A program made the position numbers and the translations under genes. Source: Kibdelosporangium philippinense (lineage in GTDB: Bacteria; Actinomycetota; Actinomycetes; Mycobacteriales; Pseudonocardiaceae). Taken from it: DNA of 64,000 nt. The number at the start of each line of letters is the position of its first letter. Within the stretch, counting starts at the first letter, position 1. Positions 1-7,826 of the stretch are shown here, piece after piece. The stretch spans positions 2,294,001 through 2,358,000 of the forward strand of contig NZ_JAJVCN010000002.1 of the NCBI RefSeq assembly GCF_021390435.2, given 5' to 3'. Under the pieces are notes generated by a model that worked only from the letters and a program-made list of their open reading frames with translations, was not told the origin of the DNA and made no database searches.

Positions 1-174
1 CCCGGGTAGCGTGTCGCCGGGCTGGTCGGTCAGCTCATCCAGTAGCAGACCTCGCGCACCGAGCGTGGCGGCGACCGAACGGGCCGCGCTCGTCTTCCCG
101 ACGCCGTTGATACCTTCGATGCTCACCCACAGCGGCGTGGCACCAGGTATCGGCGTGGTGATCGACATCGTCAT
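1..174 (-). CDS. Thymidylate-kinase-like P-loop protein (partial, N-terminus only)
   Basis: Only the first 58 codons are in the window; the gene runs off the left edge. The N-terminus carries a Walker A loop IEGINGVGKTSAA, typical of dTMP-kinase-like nucleoside monophosphate kinases. The ATG is preceded by GGAGG and overlaps the methyltransferase stop as ATGA, so it is translationally coupled and last of the visible operon. Next to preQ0 genes and a phosphoribosyltransferase, a role in phosphorylating an unusual nucleotide is plausible. That role is inferred; the substrate-binding part is not visible. Confidence 0.7.
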   Translation of the reverse strand, partial: MTMSITTPIPGATPLWVSIEGINGVGKTSAARSVAATLGARGLLLDELTDQPGDTLPG

Positions 175-993
175 GATGGCCTCCTGCAGACGTAGAGCAG
201 TTCCGTGGCGACCTCGGGAACGGCGACGGCGGAGACCGCGTCCAGCAGCGCCTTGGGCACGCGTTCGACCAGGTCGCGGTACCAGATGGCTGCGGTGTCC
301 CCGTAGCGGTCCGTGAGCGCGGTCGCCAGGACGTCCGGTGCGGGCGGCAGCAGGCCCAGCACGTTCTCGATGACCAGGCCCGTCTCGCCGATGACCTGCT
401 CGACCTCGTCTCGCGACCACTCGTAAACATGGACGCGGTACTGCAGCGGGCGCGGCGGGGGGCCGACGGCTGCGGGGGGTGGACAGGTAGAGCACTCCGC
501 CCGGCGCCAGCGCGGCGGCGGTGTTACGCAGGCTCTGCGCGCCGAGTTCGAACGGCAGATGCTCCAGTGCCGAGGTGTAGAGCGCGATGTCGAACGACGG
601 CAGCGCTGGCCAGGGCTGGGCCACGTCGCATTCCACCAGGTCCACGGGGAACGGGTCGCCGTACCTCGCGCGCAGAGCCTCGATCCGCTCGCGGGCCTCA
701 TCGAGGTTGTCCACGCTGATGTCCAGTCCGACGTATCGCGCGATCTTCGGCGCGTAGCGGTAGAGCAGCGGCAGCGCCAGCCCGCGGCCGCAGCACACAT
801 CCAGCACCCGCGAGTCCGGCGCGCACTGCTCAGCGACGATCAGGTGCTGCAGGAGGTTCATCAGGCCCGACGCCTTGGCTTCACCGCGGCCCAGTGCGTG
901 GTAGAAGTCGTCCATCTGGTTCGTGCTGTAGGGCCCCACCATCGGGGTTCCTGGCCGGGTCGCGTACTGCTCCGGCAGTTGCGCAGCGTTCAT
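171..993 (-). CDS. SAM-dependent class I methyltransferase, frameshifted
   Basis: The N-terminal part, read from ATG at 993, has SAM motif I (VLDVCCGRGLALPLL) followed by VGLDIS. The C-terminal part (QYRVHVYEWSRDEVEQ onward, ending at 171) lies in another frame. The switch falls in the C-rich stretch around 455-480 (two runs of six C on the coding strand). Dropping one C joins the frames as LSTPAAVGPPP. The stop in the second frame overlaps the next gene as ATGA, which argues that the second frame is the true C-terminus. Without correction the first frame runs into the kinase gene. This is either a homopolymer sequencing error or a recent null allele. Substrate unknown. Confidence 0.72.
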
Positions 994-1093
994 CGATGTG
1001 CTCCCTGTGGATCGTCCAGGTGGAGTGCCGGCGCCGCCGTGACGGCGTACCGGCGCGGGTCCGGCCCGCCGGAGTACGTCCGGTTCTGCCCGC

Positions 1094-1696
1094 TCATCCG
1101 TGGTCTCCGCGTTCGTTGGCTTCGACCTCGGATTCGCTGAGCGCGGAGCGGCCCCGCAGCGAGGCTGGCACGATCAGGTCCTCGCTGGTCAGGACCGGCT
1201 CGTTCCACGGGAAGACGACCCAGTCCAGCGTGTCCCACACCCACGTGTCCGGTGTGAAGGCCGACGCCTTGCTGCGGCAGAGCGCTGCGGCACGCACGGC
1301 AGCCGGCGCCAGGTGCGTAGCCAGCCACGGAATCACCGCGCGATAGGTCGAGCCGGTGCCGCAGATGTCGTCGACCAGCAGCACCCGGGCACCGTGATGC
1401 GCCGCCAGCGCCGCATCGGGTTCCTTCGGCAGCTCGACCTTCCCGGTCGCGGGAACGTGCAGGTCGTCGCTGTGATTATGGCGGGCCGTCAGCTCGACAA
1501 CCGGCACGCTGTAGTGGCTGGCGAGCAACTGGGCCAACGGAACTCCCCCGCGCGCGATCCCGACCACCACGTCGGGCGTCGGCTCCTGCCCGGCGATCAA
1601 CGCGGCAGCGGAGGCGAAGGCGTCCTGCGTGAGGCGCCAGATGCGCCGGTGCTCGAAAACGCGCTGTATCACCGCTTTGTCGATGTTCTTGGTCAT
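1094..1696 (-). CDS. Type I phosphoribosyltransferase
   Basis: Predicted to transfer phosphoribose from PRPP to a base. The PRPP-binding signature VLLVDDICGTGST is clear in mid-protein, and VVGIARGGVPLA matches the flexible hood/PPi loop of purine PRTases. I place the start at ATG 1696 (MTKNID, 200 residues) because it overlaps the folE stop as TGATG; an in-frame ATG 15 nt upstream is less likely. Beside folE, queD and queE, the natural guess is ribosylation of preQ0 or a related 7-deazapurine, as PRTases do in toyocamycin-type pathways. The family assignment is firm; the base is inferred. Confidence 0.85.
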   Translation of the reverse strand: MTKNIDKAVIQRVFEHRRIWRLTQDAFASAAALIAGQEPTPDVVVGIARGGVPLAQLLASHYSVPVVELTARHNHSDDLHVPATGKVELPKEPDAALAAHHGARVLLVDDICGTGSTYRAVIPWLATHLAPAAVRAAALCRSKASAFTPDTWVWDTLDWVVFPWNEPVLTSEDLIVPASLRGRSALSESEVEANERGDHG

Positions 1697-2340
1697 CAGC
1701 CGACCTGCCATGTGCCGGTGGCGAAAGTGAGAAACTGTTGGGAGAGAACGGGGTCACTGTGAAACCGGCCGCCGGCCTGATGTGTGGTGGTGCGGGCGGT
1801 TTCCATCTGCACTCCCCGTACGCTCATGCACAGATGCGTGCCGCGCACGGTGACAGCCACGTCCGTGCTCTCGATCAATGCAGCGATCTCATCCGCGACT
1901 TGCCGCGTGAACCGCTCCTGCACCTGAAGGCGGCCCGCATGCCGCTGCGCGATCCGGCCGAACTTCGACAGGCCCAGCACCTCGCCATCGGGCACATAGC
2001 CGACAGCGACGTCGAGGTGCATGGGCAGCAGGTGGTGCTCGCACAACGACCAGACGCTCATGCCGCCGATCACGACCAACTGGCCGCTCAGGCTGCTCTC
2101 GATGAAGCACGTCGGCGCGGCCGACGAGTCCGGGGAGAGAAAAGTGCTCCACCACGCGGCGACTCGGTTCGGCGTGTCCACCAGTCCGTCCCGTGCGGGG
2201 TCTTCACCGAGTGCGGCCAGGAGCTGGCTAACGAGATCGGCGACGCGCTCGGTGTCGACCGGCCCCGGCGGGGTCGGCTGGAGCTGCGGTGCCAAAGCCA
2301 GACTCCCGCCGACCGCAGGGCTGCAGACGGTGTTGGTCAT
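1696..2340 (-). CDS. folE: GTP cyclohydrolase I
   Basis: Converts GTP to 7,8-dihydroneopterin triphosphate, the first step of folate and 7-deazaguanine synthesis. The 214-residue protein has the zinc motif SLCEHHLLP (Cys100, His103), the GLSKFGRIAQRHAGRLQVQER block and the second zinc Cys in THLCMSVRG, so the active site looks intact. The N-terminal ~25 residues are variable and Pro-rich. ATG 2340 has a GAGGAAA ribosome site. About 214 bp of non-coding DNA separates it from queE upstream, so it may have its own promoter; no riboswitch fold was recognised there. A cluster-dedicated copy beside queD/queE suggests preQ0 rather than folate supply. Confidence 0.93.
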   Translation of the reverse strand: MTNTVCSPAVGGSLALAPQLQPTPPGPVDTERVADLVSQLLAALGEDPARDGLVDTPNRVAAWWSTFLSPDSSAAPTCFIESSLSGQLVVIGGMSVWSLCEHHLLPMHLDVAVGYVPDGEVLGLSKFGRIAQRHAGRLQVQERFTRQVADEIAALIESTDVAVTVRGTHLCMSVRGVQMETARTTTHQAGGRFHSDPVLSQQFLTFATGTWQVG

Positions 2341-2554
2341 AGACGTTTCCTCGCTTCCGCGTGACTGGAGAAACTGGGCTGGGCACGACGAAGGTCGAAT
2401 ATGTACGCGCGCCGGGAAGGCGCCCCGCCGGGAAATCCGCGACGACCCGGACGGTCCTCATCAGACATTCAGCCGTAGCCTTCCGATGCACTTGCTCCGG
2501 AATAATTGGTACGTAGGAAAGTTGGCCTTCGTACTCGGCGATACTCGGTTGGCA

Positions 2555-3259
2555 TCATCGGGCACCGGTCAGGATGTGGAGCCGAGTTGACACGTTCCAC
2601 CCTCGGGCGGTTGCCGGGTCGTAGAGCGCGTCCATGCCGGCCAGTACTTTCTCGCGGGCGGTGCCCTCCGGCATCACCCACACCGGGTCCAGTTGGTATT
2701 CCTTGACGAGCTGGGCGATCTCGTCGAGATCATGATCGGGGTCGGTAACGACGAACTTGAACGCCGCACGACCAGTCCCGGCCAGCGCGGCGAGCGCATC
2801 GGGCTTGATCCGAACTCCATAGGACATACCGGAGTTCGCGAGTTTTGGGCTCACCACCCACAGATCGACCAGGGGCACCAGTTCGGGGATGGGTATCCTC
2901 GTTCCGTTGGTCTCGACCTGCACCCGCGATGGTCCAACGCCGCGGGCGACGGCGACCATGGCAGGTTGCTGCAGCATGGGTTCCCCGCCGGTGAGCACCA
3001 CCAGGTCCACGGCGCGTTCGCGCACCCACGACACCAGTCCGGTGACGGGGACTCTCTCGCTGACCTCGGTCGGGTTGTACTTTGTCCAGTCCCAGCTTTC
3101 CGGGGTGTCGCAGAAGCCGCACCGGAGGTTGCAGTGAGAGAACCGAACGAACGCGCAGCGCTGACCGGTCCATGGGCCCTCGCCTTGGAACGACTCGAAC
3201 TTCTCGGTGAGGATCGCGGTGCCCTGCACGCGCTCGGGCAGCAGCGCAGGGGCGTTCAC
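2555..3259 (-). CDS. queE: 7-carboxy-7-deazaguanine synthase (radical SAM)
   Basis: Rearranges 6-carboxy-tetrahydropterin to 7-carboxy-7-deazaguanine with SAM and a 4Fe-4S cluster. Visible features are the family N-terminus FESFQGEGPWTGQ, the cluster motif CNLRCGFC (Cys43, 47, 50), the SAM-binding LTGGEPMLQ and VETNGT. Length (234 residues) is normal. I choose GTG 3259 because it overlaps the queD stop as GTGA; an in-frame start at 3280 would lie inside queD. Second of the coupled pair queD-queE. Confidence 0.93.
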   Translation of the reverse strand: MNAPALLPERVQGTAILTEKFESFQGEGPWTGQRCAFVRFSHCNLRCGFCDTPESWDWTKYNPTEVSERVPVTGLVSWVRERAVDLVVLTGGEPMLQQPAMVAVARGVGPSRVQVETNGTRIPIPELVPLVDLWVVSPKLANSGMSYGVRIKPDALAALAGTGRAAFKFVVTDPDHDLDEIAQLVKEYQLDPVWVMPEGTAREKVLAGMDALYDPATARGWNVSTRLHILTGAR

Positions 3260-3951
3260 GCTGCCCCACCCCGTTCCCACAGTCCTGTGGTGGTTCCCGA
3301 CTCGATTCGTGCGGACACGAGGCGACCGCGGATCTTCGGCTCGAGGTTGTCGACGAACCAGTGGGCGAGGTGGGCGACCAGCGCGGGACCCGCGCGGCGT
3401 AGCCCCTCATCGGTGCCGACCGCACGCAGGTGTGCCGCGAACGGCTTCAGGTCACCGAAGTCGGTGACGAAACCGAATTCGTCGAGGTCGTCCGCTCCCA
3501 GGACCAGCGTGATGTCGCCGTGGCCGGTCGGAAAGGTCTTCGAGATCGTGATCTCGCCGGTGACGCCGTCACAACGAGCCGAGGTGGTCGTCGTCTCCGA
3601 CACCACCATTGCGACCAGCATGATCGGCGCAGCCGATTCGATGGTGTCCCGGAACCACTCGGCGAGGTGAGCAGTGAGATGTTCACACGTCGGGTGGAAG
3701 GGGACCCGGTCGTTGAGGAGACGGTGGTCGAATGTCTCGGCGAGGTAGTCCCCCAGGGCTGACAAGCTCTCTCGTGCGCCGTCACGTACGAGCGCCGAGG
3801 CAGTAACCGAATAGTTGTGCCCGTGGTTGCGGTGACATTTGTGACTGTCCGGCAACAGCCTCAGTTCGTGGCTGGCACTGAAGTCAAACCTTTCTGAGAT
3901 GGTGATCTGCTCGTCTGCGAGGGAATTCTCGCTCGTAGCCTTTGCCTTCAT
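3256..3951 (-). CDS. queD: Tandem-domain 6-carboxytetrahydropterin synthase (QueD/PTPS)
   Basis: Converts dihydroneopterin triphosphate to 6-carboxy-tetrahydropterin. At 231 residues it is nearly twice the usual ~120. The first half has zinc ligands His28, His43 and His45 (HRNHGH), the catalytic-type Cys39, FDHRLLND and PTCEHL, but lacks a clear G-[MF]-V-x-D-F motif. The second half lacks the HGH site but carries GFVTDFGDLKPF. The two halves look like complementary degenerate copies of one T-fold unit. ATG 3951 has an AGGAGG site. It probably feeds the overlapping queE. A PTPS role in biopterin synthesis is less likely here. Confidence 0.88.
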   Translation of the reverse strand: MKAKATSENSLADEQITISERFDFSASHELRLLPDSHKCHRNHGHNYSVTASALVRDGARESLSALGDYLAETFDHRLLNDRVPFHPTCEHLTAHLAEWFRDTIESAAPIMLVAMVVSETTTTSARCDGVTGEITISKTFPTGHGDITLVLGADDLDEFGFVTDFGDLKPFAAHLRAVGTDEGLRRAGPALVAHLAHWFVDNLEPKIRGRLVSARIESGTTTGLWERGGAA

Positions 3952-4018
3952 GTGGCCCTCCTTCCTCGGTCCTGCAGAACGAAACTTGGCCGACGTGAGC
4001 CGGCTGGCACGTCCCTCG

Positions 4019-4366
4019 TCAGGAGACCCGGGGTACCGCGCCGGTCGGCTGTCCGGTGGCAGCCGCGTGCCTGCCGGAGGTGGCCCCACGAGGTCCGTCG
4101 TCGGCGATCAGGTGCCGGTGGGCGGTGGTCCACACCGAACAGGGGTGGCGGCGAGGACGTCGCCACCCGGAGCACTGTGGGCATCGGCCGTGTTCATCAG
4201 GGTGGTGCGCGGCGAGCAAGTCTCGCCAACCGGTGGTGAGCCGCGAGATCTCCGTGTTGGCAAGGGCGGCGCGGGACGGCTCATCGCCGTCGGCCACGAG
4301 CTGGTCCAGGTAGTCCAGGCGGCCGTACACCGCATCGCGCATGGTGCCAGCGAGAATTTCATCCAT
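4019..4366 (-). CDS. Small Cys-rich (zinc-ribbon-like) protein
   Basis: A 115-residue protein starting MDEILAGT with a helical N-terminal half, then a Cys cluster (GRCPQCSG ... CSVWTTAHRHLI) reminiscent of the small zinc-ribbon proteins common near actinomycete XRE regulators and integrative elements. I set the start at ATG 4366 (AGGGAGCAG upstream) rather than upstream starts that overlap the preceding gene. The last ~25 residues are low complexity. Same strand as the operon, 56 bp after the preceding gene. Function unknown. Confidence 0.6.
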   Translation of the reverse strand: MDEILAGTMRDAVYGRLDYLDQLVADGDEPSRAALANTEISRLTTGWRDLLAAHHPDEHGRCPQCSGWRRPRRHPCSVWTTAHRHLIADDGPRGATSGRHAAATGQPTGAVPRVS

Positions 4367-4421
4367 CGTGCTGCTCCCTGTCGAGCCGGGTGTCGGACTG
4401 GCGAGTGGTGGGCGGTGACGG

Positions 4422-4682
4422 CTATGGCCGGGCCAGCGGCCAGAGGCGAGTGTGCAGGTCCGGTGGCACCAGTTCGCCCAGCCGAACACCGGCGGCCTGG
4501 ACATGGTGGGCGGCGTTCTCGAAACGGGCGCAGGGCCACGATTGGGTGGAGCAGAGCGGGCACGCACGCGGATCGTCCGGCGGCGGCAGGTGCGCGGACA
4601 TGTCGTCGATCGCCTGGGCGGCCCGGCCGACCGAGCTGTCGGCCGGGACGATGACGGCGACGATCTCGCGTATCCCGCCCAT
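4422..4682 (-). CDS. Small CxxC protein of unknown function
   Basis: An 86-residue protein. After a hydrophobic N-terminus (REIVAVIVPADSS) it has one CPLC motif and a later WPCARFENAAHHVQ segment, a pattern seen in short actinobacterial zinc-binding proteins. ATG 4682 follows the DUF4254 stop by a few bases, so the gene is likely co-translated. Function not recognised. Confidence 0.55.
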   Translation of the reverse strand: MGGIREIVAVIVPADSSVGRAAQAIDDMSAHLPPPDDPRACPLCSTQSWPCARFENAAHHVQAAGVRLGELVPPDLHTRLWPLARP

Positions 4683-4685
4683 GAT

Positions 4686-5258
4686 TCACGTCGGACCGGT
4701 CGGGGTCTGGTAGACCGGCAGGCGACGTCGGCCGCACTCGACGTCAGTAACCAGGTCGTCGAAGCCGGTACACAACTCGCCGAGTTGGTGCAGAGCCAAC
4801 CGGGCCCACGTGGACGCGGCCGGGCCAGTGGCGTTGTTGGTGATCAGACGGGAGCGGGCCCATACCGATGCGAGCCGGTCAACGAGTTGGCCCAGGGTTT
4901 CGGTGTTCAGCACCGTGGCGCGGGCTTCGCCGAACTCGACGGCCGCCCAGCGATCGATCTGCTCGATCAACACCGCGCAGGCGGTCTCCCGCGCGGCGAG
5001 CGTGCGAGCAGCGGCGGCCATCACGTGGTCGTCGGCGTGGGGATCGTGGATGAGTTGGAAGGCCTGCGCGCGCATGTGATGCTCGGCGGCCAGCTTCGCA
5101 GCGACCGCGATCACTACGTCGCGGTCGCCGGCTTCACCGGGGTGGCTAAACGCTCGCACCACTGTCGCGGCACGCGGAATCTTGAGGCGCCGGTGGCCCT
5201 GGTGGTGTTTAGCGGAGACGGGATCGTGTTGCATCACGACACTGGAAATGTGAATCAC
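4686..5258 (-). CDS. DUF4254-type protein
   Basis: A 190-residue, mostly helical soluble protein. The central ARTLAARETACAVLIEQIDRW followed by TETLGQLVDRLASV fits the DUF4254 pattern (an ID-containing helix, then ET-x-G-x-x-x-DRL). GTG 5258 overlaps the preceding stop as GTGA with AAAGGAG directly adjacent; ATG 5234 is an alternative start. The family has no firm function that I know of. Here it sits between a NadR-like P-loop protein and the deazaguanine genes, so a part in nucleotide or sugar-nucleotide chemistry is a guess. Confidence 0.65.
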   Translation of the reverse strand: MIHISSVVMQHDPVSAKHHQGHRRLKIPRAATVVRAFSHPGEAGDRDVVIAVAAKLAAEHHMRAQAFQLIHDPHADDHVMAAAARTLAARETACAVLIEQIDRWAAVEFGEARATVLNTETLGQLVDRLASVWARSRLITNNATGPAASTWARLALHQLGELCTGFDDLVTDVECGRRRLPVYQTPTGPT

Positions 5259-5935
5259 TCCTTTGGAGGTGGCGTTGGGAGCCGCTCGCCCGGGGGAGCC
5301 CCAGATGCTGGCCCGTCACGTGATCGGCCGGTGTGCAGACCGGACAACCGGGCGGTGGCGAACGCGAGGGCACGGGCCAGAGCTTGGTCGTGGCCGTCGG
5401 CGGGCAGTAGCTCGTGCGGTAGCCGCATCTCGTGCAGGACCCGGCTGACGTAATGATCGGCCAACACGCGGAAGTCACTGTGGGAATCGCGGATCTTGTA
5501 CCCGCCCGGGGCCGTGCTGGGGTCCAGAGTGGTGCACAGCATCAGGTCGTAGTGGCGGCTGTGCGCCTTGACCAGGGATTCCAGGTCGGCCACGGCGGCG
5601 ATGTCGGGCTCTTCGTTGCGGTAGGCCAATGCGGCGCGGTAGTAACCCAAGGCATCGGGAACGGCACGGTCGACCAGGACCACATCCGCGTGCAGCCACG
5701 CCTCCAGCTCGTTGCTGATCCCTCGGGTGATGATCCACAGGGTGGAGGTGAAGGTGTGGTTGAACGCGATCGGCAACCCAAGGCGCTGTGCTTGTTCCCC
5801 AAGACCAGTGACAGTGGCGACGTCGATGTCCTGCAGCCGGAGTTCGTGCGCGAGGCGGGCCACAAAGGTGGATTTGCCCGTGGAATGGGTACCAAGCACG
5901 CCGATGGTGATCGGCCTTTCGAGTGAAACGCTCAC
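5255..5935 (-). CDS. P-loop ATPase/kinase of NadR-like (AAA_28) type
   Basis: The N-terminus GVLGTHSTGKSTFV is a Walker A loop, and ADVVLVDRAVPDALGYY resembles the Walker B/lid region of NadR-type nucleoside kinases. 226 residues from GTG 5935; the frame is open far upstream but without homology-like content. GTG 5935 overlaps the stop of a 40-codon ORF as GTGA. The C-terminal ~25 residues are Pro/Gly-rich. It is the second P-loop kinase-like gene of this operon, the other being at the left edge. Kinase activity on a modified nucleoside is possible; the substrate cannot be read from sequence. Confidence 0.75.
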   Translation of the reverse strand: MSVSLERPITIGVLGTHSTGKSTFVARLAHELRLQDIDVATVTGLGEQAQRLGLPIAFNHTFTSTLWIITRGISNELEAWLHADVVLVDRAVPDALGYYRAALAYRNEEPDIAAVADLESLVKAHSRHYDLMLCTTLDPSTAPGGYKIRDSHSDFRVLADHYVSRVLHEMRLPHELLPADGHDQALARALAFATARLSGLHTGRSRDGPASGAPPGERLPTPPPKE

Positions 5936-6054
5936 CACAGTTCTCCTCGCCGATCGGGCTCGTCGGCTCGGTCGAAGCCGGGCAGCCGCGCGACGCGTAC
6001 CGACCCCGGCCAGTCCAGGCCGGACTGTTCGGCCAGGGCGAGCAGCAGCGTCAC
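5932..6054 (-). CDS. 40-residue leader ORF of the deazaguanine operon
   Basis: A short ORF with GTG 6054, a perfect AGGAGG 5 nt upstream, and a stop that overlaps the next start as GTGA. Protein begins VTLLLALAEQSGLDW and is rich in Asp/Arg. The strong ribosome site and coupling suggest it is translated, perhaps to open the P-loop gene's start. No homology recognised. It is the most upstream ORF of the operon. Confidence 0.5.
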   Translation of the reverse strand: MTLLLALAEQSGLDWPGSVRVARLPGFDRADEPDRRGELW

Positions 6055-6087
6055 AAGGGCCTCCTGACGTGATGTCCGGTGAGCTGA

Positions 6088-6115
6088 TTGCCATGTGACC
6101 AGGAACACCTATGCT
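6088..6115 (+). promoter_or_regulatory. Candidate promoter for the XRE gene
   Basis: TTGCCA (6088-6093) and TATGCT (6110-6115) are separated by 16 bp, a fair sigma-70-like match. The start point would lie near 6122, about 75 nt before the XRE ATG. The region is shared with the divergent minus-strand operon beginning at 6054. Confidence 0.4.
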
Positions 6116-6197
6116 CACGGAATGGGGCAAATCCGCGACAGCGTGTGGTTGGACCTTGTTGCCCCCTCCGTGACACGCACAGCGCCAGGAGCCCACG

Positions 6198-7712
6198 ATG
6201 ACGGACGACACGGCCGAGACCACGGCCGGCGGCGGGGACGTCGAGCCCGCAGCGGCCCTGCTCGCCGAGGAGATCCGGCGCCGCCGTCTCGCGGCCGACC
6301 TCAGCCACGCCCAGCTCGGGGTGAAGATCGGGTACTCCCGGCAGTACGTGTCGCTTGCCGAGCGGCCTCGCAAGGGCCTGCCCTCCGCCGACCTGGTTCG
6401 CGCCCTCGACCACGGCCTGGGCGCAGACGGCGCGCTGCTCGGCCTGCGTGAGGAAGCCGAAAACGCCAAGCAAGCACGGCGCCGCTCCCGCACCGGCGCG
6501 CTGGTGGCGGGGATATCGATCCCGGTCCCCGGCCCGCCGCCCGCCGGTGTCCCCGGGCTCGCCTTGGGCACCGGGCGTAGCTCCGAGGACGAGGTTGCGG
6601 TGCAAGCACCGGCGGGCCGGTTCTTCACCGGCACCGAGATCGCGGCCAGGGCGTATCCGGCCAGCGACGACGGCCGCATCCTCGCCACCGTGCCGACCGG
6701 GTTCGCCGACGATCCGTTCCTGCGGCGGCCCCGGCGTGGACTGGTCGTCGGCGTCACCCAAGGGGACGGGCACGGTCCCGGCCTGTTCGGGCTGGACACC
6801 CGGCAGGCTCGCCGCCGCCTCGCCGGGACACCCGATCAGGCGCGGCTCTTGATGTCGCGTGCCTACGCGCTCGACGACCTCACCCTCGGCATCCTCTGGG
6901 CGGTGGCCAACCTCGACGAGGCACTGCTGGACGACGACGGGCCCTTGGACGACAGCCGGGGGCAACTGGCCGCCTACGAGCGATTGCCCCGTTCCGCGGC
7001 CGGGCGGGAGATCGCCGGCGACCTCGCGCCGGTGTCGCAGATGTGGCTGGGCTCGCAGTTCTGCGCCAGCCACATCCTGCGCCACACCGAAAAACTCACC
7101 GACATCCCGGCGTTCTGGACCCGCGAGCAGCGCGGCGAAGAAGCCAGCACCTGGCTGTTGTTCGCGCACAAGTACGCCTACCTACGTCAATCCGGCGGCG
7201 CACGCCCCGGATCGGATACTGCGCCCACCCGCGCGTTCTGCATCCCACCATCGGCCGTGGCTGACTCCAGCCGTCCCGAACGGATCATGCTGCTGCTCGC
7301 GATGGCGCTGATGGAGTCGTTCGGTATCACCGTCAACGTAACTGCGGAGCCCGAATACGCCGCCGTCCCCGGCTTCGTCTTCGACGGCCAACGGCACGCA
7401 ATCGTCGCGAACTGGGTCGGCACCGACGGCATCTGGCAGGTCGACGTCACCGACACCTCGCCGCTGCTGCGCGAGTTCGCCGACGCCACCGGATACGCCC
7501 GCGCCCACTCGATCGCCGCCGCCGAGACACCGGACGAACGACTGCGGGCGTTGGCGGAGTACCTCGACCTCGATTGGGCCTGGCTGGTCCGCCGCTGCGC
7601 CGAACTCGGCGAGTACGGCAGCAGCGGCATCGCCCAACCCCGCAGCCGCCTGCTGTCCACCGACGGCGTCGATCAAGCCTGCCGCTTCCTCGCACAGGCC
7701 GTTCACTGCTGA
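6198..7712 (+). CDS. XRE-family DNA-binding regulator with large C-terminal domain
   Basis: A 504-residue protein. Residues ~20-75 form a Cro/C1-type helix-turn-helix (AEEIRRRRLAADLSHAQLG ... YSRQYVSLAERPRKGLPSADLVRAL). The rest, with KLTDIPAFWTREQRGEE and WQVDVTDTSPLLREFADATGYA, matches no enzyme I recognise and is probably a ligand or partner domain. ATG 6198 has CAGGAG upstream. It is divergent from the deazaguanine operon and 143 bp from its first ORF, so it is a candidate regulator of that operon. Role inferred from position. Confidence 0.8.
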   Translation: MTDDTAETTAGGGDVEPAAALLAEEIRRRRLAADLSHAQLGVKIGYSRQYVSLAERPRKGLPSADLVRALDHGLGADGALLGLREEAENAKQARRRSRTGALVAGISIPVPGPPPAGVPGLALGTGRSSEDEVAVQAPAGRFFTGTEIAARAYPASDDGRILATVPTGFADDPFLRRPRRGLVVGVTQGDGHGPGLFGLDTRQARRRLAGTPDQARLLMSRAYALDDLTLGILWAVANLDEALLDDDGPLDDSRGQLAAYERLPRSAAGREIAGDLAPVSQMWLGSQFCASHILRHTEKLTDIPAFWTREQRGEEASTWLLFAHKYAYLRQSGGARPGSDTAPTRAFCIPPSAVADSSRPERIMLLLAMALMESFGITVNVTAEPEYAAVPGFVFDGQRHAIVANWVGTDGIWQVDVTDTSPLLREFADATGYARAHSIAAAETPDERLRALAEYLDLDWAWLVRRCAELGEYGSSGIAQPRSRLLSTDGVDQACRFLAQAVHC

Positions 7713-7826
7713 ACTGAGACCAATCCAGAGGCGAAGCAAGCAGCCCAGCGTCGTGGGCGAGGTGACGCCTAACGTCGCGCTAGGCTGCCTCACCGATCCC
7801 ACATCGACCCAGGGAAGGGGCGTCCT

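Noticed and set aside
2341..2554. preQ1-type riboswitch before folE
   Set aside because: No H-type pseudoknot pattern (C-rich stem plus A-rich tail) could be recognised; only an AT-rich patch near 2500-2520.
5255..6799. 514-codon extension of the P-loop gene
   Set aside because: The upstream 290 codons are antisense of the XRE gene; GTG 5935 with GTGA overlap is the sound start.
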